10,759 nucleotides of DNA from Sphingobacteriales bacterium (GTDB taxonomy: Bacteria > Bacteroidota > Bacteroidia > Chitinophagales > Chitinophagaceae), in the NCBI GenBank assembly GCA_024640385.1, contig JAHEFC010000106.1, positions 1 through 10,759 of the forward strand, written 5' to 3'. Of this stretch, positions 1-6,413 are shown piece by piece. The position numbers were made by a program, and so were the translations under genes. Under the pieces are notes generated by a model. That model was not told where the DNA came from, searched no databases, and was given only the letters and a program-made list of their open reading frames with translations. The first letter of the stretch is position 1, and each line of letters begins with the position of its first letter.

Positions 1-811
1 GTCCGCCCATACCCTGGGCTTTCACCGGGTAACCTCCCTTGAACCAGTTGATCACATCAATATTATGGATATGCTGTTCATTGATATGGTCACCACAGAG
101 CCAGTTGAAATAGTACCAGTTTCTCATCTGGTATTCCATTTCGGTTTGTCCAGGCTTCCTTGGATTTACCCAAACGCCATCATTATTCCACCATGCCTGT
201 GCAGAAGTGATGTCGCCGATCATGTCCTTGCGCTTGTATAGTTCGCGGTAGGAATTCTGGTAATGCCTCTGCAATCCAACCACAACATTGAGTTTTTTCT
301 TCTTGGCTTCTTCTGCTGCAGCCAATACTCTTTGAACACCGGCAGGGTCTGTAGCAACAGGTTTCTCCATGAAGATCTGTTTATTCTGTTTTACAGCTTC
401 TTCAAAATGGATCGGTCTGAAACCGGGTGGCGTAGTGAGGATCACCACATCGGCAAATGGGATGGCTTTCTTGTACGCATCAAAGCCAACGAATTTTCTT
501 TCTTCCGGCACATCCACTTTTGCTTTGACATTCGCTTCGTCGGACGTGAATTCCTTATATGCGCTATCCAGCCTGTCCCTGAAGGCATCTGCCATGGCAA
601 CAAGCTTTACATTCTGTTTTGTTGATAAGGCCTGCATGGCAGCGCCTGTGCCCCTGCCTCCACAACCGATCAGGGCAACCTTGATCACGTTATCTGCTCC
701 AGAAAAATAATTTGCCCTGCTGATCAACGGAGCTGCAATGATGCCCCCTGCAAGTATGGTTGATTGTTTTACGAAATCTCGTCGTGAAGCCTGCTTTTGA
801 TCCTGGTCCAT
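1..811 (-). CDS. Tat-exported Gfo/Idh/MocA family oxidoreductase (C-terminus outside window)
   Basis: The frame is open from the ATG at 811-809 to the left window edge, giving 270 residues without a stop; the 3' end is missing. The N-terminus has a twin-arginine signal (S-R-R-D-F-V-K at residues 9-15) followed by a hydrophobic stretch (about 18-30). A Rossmann nucleotide-binding segment follows (VALIGCGGRGTG, 45-56), then the family hallmark EKPVA (149-153) and the substrate-domain motif GDHINEQHIHNIDVINW (240-256), typical of the exported subfamily common in Bacteroidota and Planctomycetes. Family members are NAD(P)-dependent sugar or polyol dehydrogenases or related enzymes. The Tat signal implies that the protein folds with its cofactor in the cytoplasm before export. 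It lies 28 bp downstream of the FGE-like gene and is probably cotranscribed with it. The substrate cannot be read from the sequence. Family-level confidence is high. Confidence 0.93.
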   Translation of the reverse strand, partial: MDQDQKQASRRDFVKQSTILAGGIIAAPLISRANYFSGADNVIKVALIGCGGRGTGAAMQALSTKQNVKLVAMADAFRDRLDSAYKEFTSDEANVKAKVDVPEERKFVGFDAYKKAIPFADVVILTTPPGFRPIHFEEAVKQNKQIFMEKPVATDPAGVQRVLAAAEEAKKKKLNVVVGLQRHYQNSYRELYKRKDMIGDITSAQAWWNNDGVWVNPRKPGQTEMEYQMRNWYYFNWLCGDHINEQHIHNIDVINWFKGGYPVKAQGMGG

Positions 812-839
812 GTTGGGTTTTATTTAATGAATAAGAAAA

Positions 840-1802
840 TTATTTTCCTAAATACAATTTATAGAATTTTTCAGCCTCTTCTTTAGTAGGCTGCACCTGG
901 GGACGAACTATCCTGAACCCTACGAACATGCCATCAGTCAGCCACCACCTGCTTTTAGGGTATTGCGGATCCCTGATATTCCAGTCAGGATCAGAGTGTT
1001 GGCGGGATGCACTTCTGAGTAGTGATGCATCGTCGAGGTAGGATCCACCCCTGATGGAACGCGGGTATCTGGATGCAGGAGTGATCAGCGGATCTTTCCC
1101 TTTCAGGGAGTCAAAATATTGTTCAGCATACTGATCCAATGTCCACTCGGCAACATTGCCGATCATGTCGTATAAGCCCCAGGGGTTGGGTTTCTTCTGT
1201 CCAACTTTCTGGTATTTATTCTTGCTATTGGTTTTGTACCAGGCATACTGGCTGAGCTGGGCCGGGTCGTTACCAAAGAAATAGGTGGTCTGGCTTCCTG
1301 CCCTGCAGGCATATTCCCATTCTGCTTCTGTGGGAAGCCTGTAAAAAATGCCTGTTTTATCATAAAGCCAGCGGCAGAACATCAGCGCTGCGTCCTGGCT
1401 CATGCTGTTCACCGGAAATCCTCCATCCTTGCCCATGTTCCAGCTGAGATCGATATACTGCGCGGTTGGGCGGGTGACCGCATCCACCTTTGAACCCTGG
1501 GAAACGCTTTCATCTTTATAAAATATACCAAACTGGTCGTGGGTCACTTCAAATGCTCCCATCCAGAATGAAGAAACGGTGACCTGCTTCTGAGGACCTT
1601 CGTCGGCTTTTCTGCCTTTCTCCGTTGAAACACTGCCCATTTTAAAACTCCCCCCTTTGATGGGGACCATATTATATTCAAAATTTGACCCCGGGATCTT
1701 TAATGCGTAGGGAGTAAAAGGATCACTGGCCTGGGCAGATAAGGTGAATGGCGATAGATAAAAAAAAGCGCTGATCAAAACATTAATGGATCTGGAACTC
1801 AC
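840..1802 (-). CDS. Exported formylglycine-generating-enzyme-like (SUMF1 fold) protein, lacking the catalytic Cys pair
   Basis: This 320-residue protein has a Sec signal peptide (hydrophobic core about 8-21, likely cleavage after A-Q-A at 23-25). An FGE-sulfatase/SUMF1 domain fills most of the rest: GGSFKMGS (50-57), RLPTEAEWEYACRAG (155-169), GLYDMIGNVAEW (209-220), RGGSY (251-255) and VGFRIVRP (294-301). True FGE, which converts a sulfatase cysteine to formylglycine, has two cysteines shortly after GGSY. Here those positions read L-D-D-A-S-L-L, and the only cysteines are C143 and C166. A copper-dependent FGE activity is therefore unlikely; a binding or structural role, or another SUMF1-fold chemistry, is more plausible. 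GldJ/GldK gliding proteins share this fold but are lipoproteins. The start is GTG: the codon four positions upstream is an in-frame TAA, no ATG lies between, and the first internal ATG (residue 45) would delete the signal peptide. It appears to be the first gene of a leftward operon with the Gfo/Idh/MocA gene. Confidence 0.9.
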   Translation of the reverse strand: MSSRSINVLISAFFYLSPFTLSAQASDPFTPYALKIPGSNFEYNMVPIKGGSFKMGSVSTEKGRKADEGPQKQVTVSSFWMGAFEVTHDQFGIFYKDESVSQGSKVDAVTRPTAQYIDLSWNMGKDGGFPVNSMSQDAALMFCRWLYDKTGIFYRLPTEAEWEYACRAGSQTTYFFGNDPAQLSQYAWYKTNSKNKYQKVGQKKPNPWGLYDMIGNVAEWTLDQYAEQYFDSLKGKDPLITPASRYPRSIRGGSYLDDASLLRSASRQHSDPDWNIRDPQYPKSRWWLTDGMFVGFRIVRPQVQPTKEEAEKFYKLYLGK

Positions 1803-1861
1803 GGGTTTACTTTAAGGGTAGACAATGTACGAAGTTTCAAAATCAATAATTATATTGAATC
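1803..1861. promoter_or_regulatory. Divergent intergenic region between the FGE-like and isomerase-like genes
   Basis: These 59 bp separate two divergent start codons, so both promoters must lie here or inside the flanking genes. The half nearest the rightward gene is AT-rich (about 1839-1860). I found no convincing full match to the Bacteroidota TAnnTTTG box on either strand and no Shine-Dalgarno-like sequence in front of either start. The promoter assignment rests on gene layout only. Confidence 0.5.
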
Positions 1862-2773
1862 ATGAAACGCAGAAATTTCCTCCGCAACAGTCTGCTGGCG
1901 GGCACAGCTACAGCAATGACCGGGACTTCCCTGGCCTCTCAACCTTCACAGAAGCCGGAACAGGCTTTTAAGATGTTATTTGGCACCCACGACGGTATGT
2001 TTGAAAATAATGCAGGGAAAAACTTCATAGACCAGATCAAATGGGCATACGACCAGGGCTTCCGGGCCATCGAAGATAACGGGATGATGAGCCGTTCACC
2101 GGAGGAACAATCGAAAATCGGGGACACATTGGCTAAGCTTGGTATGAAGATGGGCGTATTTGTGATCACGTCGGACAATTGGCATTGGAAGGTTTCACTC
2201 ACCACCGGGAAGCAGGAGTTTAAAGATAAGATGCTCGCAGACTGCAAAAAAGCTTTGGAAGTGGCAAAGCGCTGCAATGCTACCCATGCCACTGTGGTTC
2301 CGGGTAATTATGAGAGAACGCTTTCTTTTGATATGCAGACCGCTAATGTGATCGACGCGCTGAAGAGGGGGGCAGAAGTCCTGGAACCGGGTAAACTGGT
2401 AATGGTGCTTGAACCCCTGAGTGATAATCCGGACCTGTTTCTCCGTCATTCCGACCAGACCTATATGATCTGTAAGGCGGTGAACAGCCCATCGTGCAAG
2501 ATCCTTTTTGATATGTACCATATGCAGCGTAATGAGGGGAATATCATAGCAAATATTGACCGGGTATGGGATGAAATAGGTTATTTCCAGATCGGGGATA
2601 ATCCGGGCCGTAAAGAGCCCACAACCGGGGAGATGAATTATAAGAACATTTTCAGGCATATCAATGAAAAAGGCTATCGTGGCATTCTTGGTATGGAGCA
2701 CGGCATCTCAAAACCCGGGAAAGATGGTGAATTGGCCCTGATCAAAGCTTATCGCGAAGTTGATCTCGCCTGA
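1862..2773 (+). CDS. Tat-exported hydroxypyruvate isomerase-like TIM-barrel protein
   Basis: This 303-residue protein begins with a twin-arginine signal (K-R-R-N-F-L-R, residues 2-8, then a small hydrophobic stretch to about 25). The rest is a sugar phosphate isomerase/epimerase (xylose-isomerase-like) TIM barrel. Signature segments match the hydroxypyruvate isomerase (Hyi) branch: LEPLS with E184, LFDMYHMQ with D217 and H220, FQIGDNPGRKEPTTGEMNY (242-260), and GMEHG with E279. The four metal or catalytic candidates are E184, D217, Q243 and E279. Hyi interconverts hydroxypyruvate and tartronate semialdehyde in the cytoplasm, whereas a Tat-exported version more likely acts on an extracytoplasmic sugar, so the exact substrate is open. 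It is transcribed divergently from the FGE-like/oxidoreductase pair, and all three are predicted to be exported, which suggests shared use. The ATG was chosen because it opens the Tat signal directly. Confidence 0.92.
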   Translation: MKRRNFLRNSLLAGTATAMTGTSLASQPSQKPEQAFKMLFGTHDGMFENNAGKNFIDQIKWAYDQGFRAIEDNGMMSRSPEEQSKIGDTLAKLGMKMGVFVITSDNWHWKVSLTTGKQEFKDKMLADCKKALEVAKRCNATHATVVPGNYERTLSFDMQTANVIDALKRGAEVLEPGKLVMVLEPLSDNPDLFLRHSDQTYMICKAVNSPSCKILFDMYHMQRNEGNIIANIDRVWDEIGYFQIGDNPGRKEPTTGEMNYKNIFRHINEKGYRGILGMEHGISKPGKDGELALIKAYREVDLA

Positions 2774-2774
2774 A

Positions 2775-2807
2775 CTTATAGTCAGACTGCTTGTTATAAG
2801 ACTGACT
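2775..2807. other. Two alternative short hairpins after the isomerase-like gene
   Basis: CTTATA (2775-2780) pairs with TATAAG (2795-2800), and AGTCAG (2780-2785) pairs with CTGACT (2802-2807). The two 6-bp stems share bases and exclude each other. They sit one base after the upstream stop codon and there is no T-tract, so a role in transcription termination is possible but weakly supported. Confidence 0.3.
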
Positions 2808-2812
2808 GATTT

Positions 2813-2854
2813 GCTAATTAACTAATTAGCTAATTAGTTAATTAGTTAATTAGC
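2813..2854. repeat. Near-perfect 42-bp palindrome built of 8-bp tandem repeats
   Basis: Five consecutive 8-mers of the form (G/A)(C/T)TAATTA run from 2813 to 2852 and end in GC (2853-2854). The array reads almost the same on both strands: of 21 symmetric base pairs only one, that of bases 2829 and 2838, is mismatched. It is almost entirely A+T, with 12 bp between it and the next start codon at 2867. As DNA it could extrude a cruciform or bind a dimeric regulator; as RNA it would form a long weak hairpin. It could end the upstream transcript or control the LolA-like gene; the sequence does not decide between these. Confidence 0.85.
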
Positions 2855-2866
2855 CAATTTTACAGC

Positions 2867-3550
2867 ATGAGATTACTTGTGGTTCTGGTGTTTCTGTCTC
2901 TCAATTGCCCTGCTCAGGATGCTGACAAACTGATCCGGGATGTACGTGCCAAACTTGACCAGGTGAAGGATTATACAGCCACCGGTAAGCTTAAGACCGA
3001 TGTGGCATTTCTAAAGATCCCCGTTTCAAATGTGCAGATCTATTACAAAAAACCGAACCGTTTCAGGGTGAAGAAGGATGGCGGAATTTCATTGCTTCCT
3101 AAAAACGGGGTAAGCGTGAACCTGAATTCGCTTTTGATGGCTGAAGATTATACTGCCGTGCCGGCAGGTGAATCCGTTCTCAATGGGGTGCCGGTGAAGA
3201 TCATCAAGCTCCTTCCCCTGAGTGATAACGGAGATGTTGTGCTGACCACCATGTATATTGATGAAAAGAAATTACTGATCCAGAAAGCGGTGACCACCAC
3301 CCGTGATAATGGTACTTATGATATGCAGATGAGTTATGGGCGGTTTGAAAAATATGGACTGCCCGATAAGGTGATCTTCAGTTTTAATACGAAGGATTAC
3401 AAACTTCCGAAAGGCGTGACGTTTGAATATGATGCCGGCGAAACCGCGAAAACCCAGGAAGATAAACTCAAGAATAAAAAGGGGAAGGTAGAGATCCTTT
3501 ATGATAATTATCTGATCAATAAGGGAGTGGCTGATGAGGTGTTCAAGTAA
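2867..3550 (+). CDS. Exported LolA-like protein (outer-membrane lipoprotein-sorting protein family)
   Basis: This 227-residue protein has a short N-terminal signal peptide (hydrophobic about 3-12, likely cleaved after P-A-Q at 15-17). C14 is not in a proper lipobox (S-L-N-C), so a lipoprotein is unlikely. The mature part begins with a helix (ADKLIRDVRAKLDQVKDYTATGKL, described by position 19-42) and continues with alternating beta-strands, such as VQIYYKKPNRFRVKKDGG (56-73). This opening, 'helix, then an unclosed beta-barrel reading out the effect of a polar chain', is characteristic of LolA/LolB-like folds. Family members carry lipoproteins or other lipids across the periplasm. No LolB or lolCDE gene is nearby, so the cargo is unknown. 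It ends in tandem stops (TAATAA, 3548-3553) and converges on pdxA with a hairpin between them. Assignment is by fold-like pattern and length, hence moderate confidence. Confidence 0.68.
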   Translation: MRLLVVLVFLSLNCPAQDADKLIRDVRAKLDQVKDYTATGKLKTDVAFLKIPVSNVQIYYKKPNRFRVKKDGGISLLPKNGVSVNLNSLLMAEDYTAVPAGESVLNGVPVKIIKLLPLSDNGDVVLTTMYIDEKKLLIQKAVTTTRDNGTYDMQMSYGRFEKYGLPDKVIFSFNTKDYKLPKGVTFEYDAGETAKTQEDKLKNKKGKVEILYDNYLINKGVADEVFK

Positions 3551-3558
3551 TAAGATAT

Positions 3559-3602
3559 AGGCGACAGGCGAGAGGAAGAACCCCCTATCGCCTCTCGCCT
3601 CT
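3559..3602. terminator. Bidirectional repeat-built hairpin between convergent genes
   Basis: AGGCGAGAGG (3566-3575) is perfectly complementary to CCTCTCGCCT (3591-3600), giving a 10-bp GC-rich stem with a 15-nt loop. Both arms are made of 7-bp units: AGGCGAC then AGGCGAG on the left (3559-3572), and TCGCCTC twice on the right (3588-3601). The site lies between the stop of the LolA-like gene and the stop of pdxA and touches the latter. The position between convergent genes fits a bidirectional terminator, although neither side has a clear T-tract. Confidence 0.7.
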
Positions 3603-4689
3603 ATTCTGCTATCTCCTCATCCACCGCATTCCTCAAAACTGCCGCGCTCATTTTCCTTAATGGATTTCTATGGGCATCCTGGTATCCCATTCTTTTATCA
3701 TAAATATCAAGGGCCACAAAAATTGCCTCTCTGAAAGAGGATTCATCGGCTTTGTCCTTTCCTGCAATATCAAAAGCTGTTCCATGATCAGGAGAGGTTC
3801 TGATACCGGGTAATCCTGCGGTATAATTAACGCCCAGTCCTTTCGCAAGGGACTTGAATGGGATCAGCCCCTGATCGTGATACATGGCCAGCACGCCATC
3901 AAATTTCTCATGGTTGCCGCGCGCAAAAAATGCATCAGCCGCATAGGGACCGTATACCAGCATATCGAAGCGTTTGGCATCCAGCACGGCAGGCCTGATG
4001 ATCTCGTCGTCTTCCTTACCTATCAGCCCTTCATCTCCGGCATGCGGATTCAAACCCAGCACGGCGATCCGTGGTTTGTCTATGCCAAAATCTTTACGAA
4101 GTGTATCCTTCATGATCTTCAGCTTCGAAACAATATTTTCTTTCGTGATATATTTAGTCACTTCACTTACCGGAACATGTTCAGTGACCAGCCCCACACG
4201 CATGTTTTCAGCACACATCAGCATCAGCACATCTTTCACCTCAAAAAAGCTTTTAAGAAAAGGAGTGTGGCCGGTGTAAGGGAACTGCTCTGACTGTACA
4301 TTCTTCTTATGTATCGGGGCGGTGACCAGCGCCTGTATCTTTCCTTCTTTCAATGCTTCGGTTGCTGCCAGTAACGACAAAACAGCGTATTTGCCACCTG
4401 TTTCATTCAGGATACCGGGATTCATATTCACTTCTTCTTCCCAGGTACTGAGGATATTGACCTGTTTAGGATTGGGTTTGGACAGGTCCCTGATGTTATT
4501 GTAATTGATATTGTATTCAGGGAGCGATTTACGGTAAAAATTGACCACTTTGTTGGAACCAAAAACAACCGGGGTGCAGAATTCCAGTATTCTTTGGTCA
4601 GAGAAAGTTTTGATAATGCATTCCAGGCCGATCCCGTTCAGGTCGCCTGTTGTGATACCTACTACCGGTTTCTGAGTACTAACCACCAT
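3601..4689 (-). CDS. pdxA: 4-hydroxythreonine-4-phosphate dehydrogenase PdxA
   Basis: PdxA (EC 1.1.1.262) oxidises 4-phosphohydroxy-L-threonine in the DXP-dependent pathway to pyridoxal 5'-phosphate, in the cytoplasm. The 362-residue product carries the family signatures in order: GITTGDLNGIGLE (11-23, in place of the enterobacterial GDPAGIGPE), TAPIHKKN (123-130), YTGHTPFL (138-145), GLNPHAGDEG (212-221), GPYAADAFF (247-255), YHDQGLIPFK (270-279) and RTSPDHGTAFDIAGK (297-311). H141, H216 and H271 correspond to the three metal-binding histidines. The ATG at 4689-4687 was chosen because it starts the conserved core directly. A longer reading from 4902 would add 71 residues antisense to ksgA with no family similarity. 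It is divergent from ksgA across 43 bp and converges on the LolA-like gene. Confidence 0.96.
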   Translation of the reverse strand: MVVSTQKPVVGITTGDLNGIGLECIIKTFSDQRILEFCTPVVFGSNKVVNFYRKSLPEYNINYNNIRDLSKPNPKQVNILSTWEEEVNMNPGILNETGGKYAVLSLLAATEALKEGKIQALVTAPIHKKNVQSEQFPYTGHTPFLKSFFEVKDVLMLMCAENMRVGLVTEHVPVSEVTKYITKENIVSKLKIMKDTLRKDFGIDKPRIAVLGLNPHAGDEGLIGKEDDEIIRPAVLDAKRFDMLVYGPYAADAFFARGNHEKFDGVLAMYHDQGLIPFKSLAKGLGVNYTAGLPGIRTSPDHGTAFDIAGKDKADESSFREAIFVALDIYDKRMGYQDAHRNPLRKMSAAVLRNAVDEEIAE

Positions 4690-4698
4690 ATTCGATTC

Positions 4699-4725
4699 TT
4701 TGAGCGGGTAAAGGTAGTACTTTTG
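4699..4725 (+). promoter_or_regulatory. Candidate Bacteroidota promoter for ksgA
   Basis: TACTTTTG (4718-4725) is a full match to the Bacteroidota -7 element TAnnTTTG. TTTG (4699-4702) is a candidate -33 element, 15 nt upstream of the -7 box, slightly closer than usual. The -7 box ends only 7 bases before the ksgA ATG (4733), so the predicted transcript start falls at or next to the start codon. This is inference from motif placement. Confidence 0.5.
4709..4716 (-). promoter_or_regulatory. Weak candidate -7 box for pdxA
   Basis: On the minus strand this reads TACCTTTA, one base off TAnnTTTG, and lies 19 bp upstream of the pdxA ATG. I see no TTTG at the expected -33 position. If real, it sits inside the ksgA promoter region, so the two divergent transcripts would compete. 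Confidence 0.25.
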
Positions 4726-4732
4726 GCAGAGC

Positions 4733-5485
4733 ATGTATACCTTAAAAAAGTCGCTGGGACAGCATTTCCTGAAAGATGAAGCCGTATGCCAACGCATTGT
4801 GGCGGCGGTCAGGGAGCATCGGTTTGAAAGGCTGCTGGAGGTTGGTCCGGGCGGAGGAGCGATCACTAAATACCTGCACCGGATAGAAGGCATTGATTTC
4901 AAGGCGGTGGAGCTGGACGATGAGAAGATCGAATACCTGGAGAAAACCTACCCGCACCTCCAAGGTAAGATCATCAGGGGCAGCATTCTCGAGATACCGA
5001 AACCATTCGCCGGCAATTTCACCGTGATCGGAAATTTCCCTTACAATATTTCTTCCCAGATCATGTTCCGGATGATAGAATGGAAAGATGATGTGAATGA
5101 GATCATTGGCATGTTCCAGAAAGAAGTGGCTGAGCGGATCGCAGCGCCTCCCGGAAATAAAGACTATGGCATTCTCAGTGTGCTGATACAGGCCTGGTTC
5201 AGTGTTGAATATCTTTTTGATGTGGATGAACAGAGTTTCAACCCGCCTCCCAAAGTAAAAAGCGGGGTGATCAGGATGACCAATAACGGAGATCCCTATA
5301 ATATAACGGACATGCGTAAGTTTTTTCTGCTGGTCAAGACGGCGTTCGGGCAGCGCAGGAAACAATTGAGAAATCCCCTGAAACAATTCTTCACGGCCGA
5401 TGTTTTACAGAAAGATATTTTTACTAAAAGGGCAGAGAATCTTTCAGTAAAAGATTATGTGGACCTAATGAAGTTGATGAAATGA
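4733..5485 (+). CDS. ksgA: 16S rRNA (adenine(1518)-N6/adenine(1519)-N6)-dimethyltransferase KsgA/RsmA
   Basis: KsgA (EC 2.1.1.182) dimethylates two adjacent adenines near the 3' end of 16S rRNA using S-adenosylmethionine, a late checkpoint in 30S assembly. The 250-residue protein has LGQHFL (8-13) next to its start, the SAM-binding loop EVGPGGG (36-42), the ribose-binding acidic residue E60 in AVELD, and the catalytic NFPYNIS (101-107, NLPY in many bacteria). The C-terminal domain contains [12 protein letters not shown] (168-179) and [12 protein letters not shown] (205-216), then KRAENLSV (232-239). Length and motif order are normal for the family. The ATG is supported by the immediate LGQHFL motif. 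No Shine-Dalgarno sequence precedes it. Its stop overlaps the start of the downstream dehydrogenase (ATGA), implying cotranscription. Confidence 0.97.
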   Translation: MYTLKKSLGQHFLKDEAVCQRIVAAVREHRFERLLEVGPGGGAITKYLHRIEGIDFKAVELDDEKIEYLEKTYPHLQGKIIRGSILEIPKPFAGNFTVIGNFPYNISSQIMFRMIEWKDDVNEIIGMFQKEVAERIAAPPGNKDYGILSVLIQAWFSVEYLFDVDEQSFNPPPKVKSGVIRMTNNGDPYNITDMRKFFLLVKTAFGQRRKQLRNPLKQFFTADVLQKDIFTKRAENLSVKDYVDLMKLMK

Positions 5486-6411
5486 AAAAGAAAGTGATCA
5501 TAACAGCGAAGGCGCACCCGTTGTTGCAGGAAGAACTGGAAAGGCATGGATACGAGGTATTGAATCAGCCTGTAATCAGTTATGATGAGCTGCTGGAAAA
5601 GATCACGGAATTTTCTGGCATGATTGTAACTACGAGGCTGAAGATCGATAAGCCAATGATCGACCGGGCCGTTTCGCTGGAATGGATAGGCCGTTTGGGA
5701 AGCGGGCTTGAACTGATCGACGTGGAATATGCAAAACAAAAAGGTATCCGCTGCGAGAGCAGCCCGGAAGGCAACCGTAATGCTGTGGCCGAGCAGGTAC
5801 TGGGCATGCTGTTATCGTTGATGAACAGGATCTGTTCTTCCTTTGCCGAAGTGAAGCAGGGAAAGTGGATACGGGATGCGAACCGGGGAGAGGAACTTTC
5901 GGGTAAAACGGTTGGGATCATAGGGTATGGGAACACGGGCAGTTCATTTGCAAAACTGCTGGCACCATTCGATGTTACAGTTCTTGCATATGATAAATTC
6001 AAATACGGTTATGCGTCGGGGTATGTCAGGGAGGCCTCCCTGGAACAGATCGCGAGATATGCTGATGTAGTCAGCCTTCACCTTCCCCTGACTCCAGACA
6101 CCAGGCATTTTGCCAACGATGATTTTTTCAGGTCACTTTCGCGCAAGCCATATTTCCTGAATACTTCCCGTGGCGGGGTGCAGGATGGCCATGCGATCCT
6201 AAAGGCACTGGAAGAAGGCCTGATCCGTGCTGCAGCCCTCGATGTGCTGGAGAATGAGAAACCTGAAACGTATACACCTGCTGAAAAGGAATTGCTCGAC
6301 AAACTAACAGCCTGTCCAAACGTGATCATCACCCCTCATATCGCTGGATATTCAATAGAGGCATTTGAGAAGATGGCCAGGGTTCTTCTTGCTAAATTAA
6401 ATATCACCTAG
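5482..6411 (+). CDS. D-isomer-specific 2-hydroxyacid dehydrogenase (SerA/PdxB-like)
   Basis: This 309-residue NAD-dependent dehydrogenase has the two-domain layout of the D-2-hydroxyacid family. Seen in order: [11 protein letters not shown] (70-80), [14 protein letters not shown] (98-111), the dinucleotide loop G148-Y-G-N-T-G153, D171 at the end of the next strand (favouring NAD over NADP), and the catalytic set R230 in NTSRGG, E257 in LDVLENEKP and H286 in TPHIAGYS. It is close in size to short phosphoglycerate dehydrogenases without an ACT domain, and it lacks the extra C-terminal domain of PdxB. Candidate substrates are 3-phosphoglycerate, 4-phosphoerythronate (B6 pathway) or another 2-hydroxyacid; the sequence does not settle it. 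The ATG overlaps the ksgA stop by 4 bp, so it is translationally coupled to ksgA. A strong hairpin follows two bases after its stop codon. Confidence 0.92.
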   Translation: MKKKVIITAKAHPLLQEELERHGYEVLNQPVISYDELLEKITEFSGMIVTTRLKIDKPMIDRAVSLEWIGRLGSGLELIDVEYAKQKGIRCESSPEGNRNAVAEQVLGMLLSLMNRICSSFAEVKQGKWIRDANRGEELSGKTVGIIGYGNTGSSFAKLLAPFDVTVLAYDKFKYGYASGYVREASLEQIARYADVVSLHLPLTPDTRHFANDDFFRSLSRKPYFLNTSRGGVQDGHAILKALEEGLIRAAALDVLENEKPETYTPAEKELLDKLTACPNVIITPHIAGYSIEAFEKMARVLLAKLNIT

Positions 6412-6413
6412 AA

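Noticed and set aside
263..710. Plus-strand open frames opposite the oxidoreductase gene.
   Set aside because: The minus strand carries a continuous frame with Tat signal, Rossmann and EKP motifs, so these are antisense artefacts.
2195..2701. A 168-codon minus-strand open frame inside the isomerase-like gene.
   Set aside because: It is fully covered by the Hyi-like protein, whose motifs fix the coding strand; no own signal or domain is visible.
2867..2908. Lipoprotein signal in the LolA-like protein because of C14.
   Set aside because: The residues before the cysteine (S-L-N) do not fit a lipobox; cleavage after P-A-Q is more likely.
4690..4902. A 71-residue N-terminal extension of PdxA.
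   Set aside because: It lies antisense over the ksgA start, has no PdxA-family similarity, and the conserved core begins directly at the ATG at 4689.
5033..5053. NFPY in KsgA in place of NLPY as a sign of altered function.
   Set aside because: Phe at this position is an accepted variant in the KsgA family, and all other motifs are normal.
4742..5386. A 214-codon open frame on the minus strand inside ksgA.
   Set aside because: The opposite strand encodes KsgA with all family motifs; the antisense product has no recognisable domain and looks like a by-product of codon choice.
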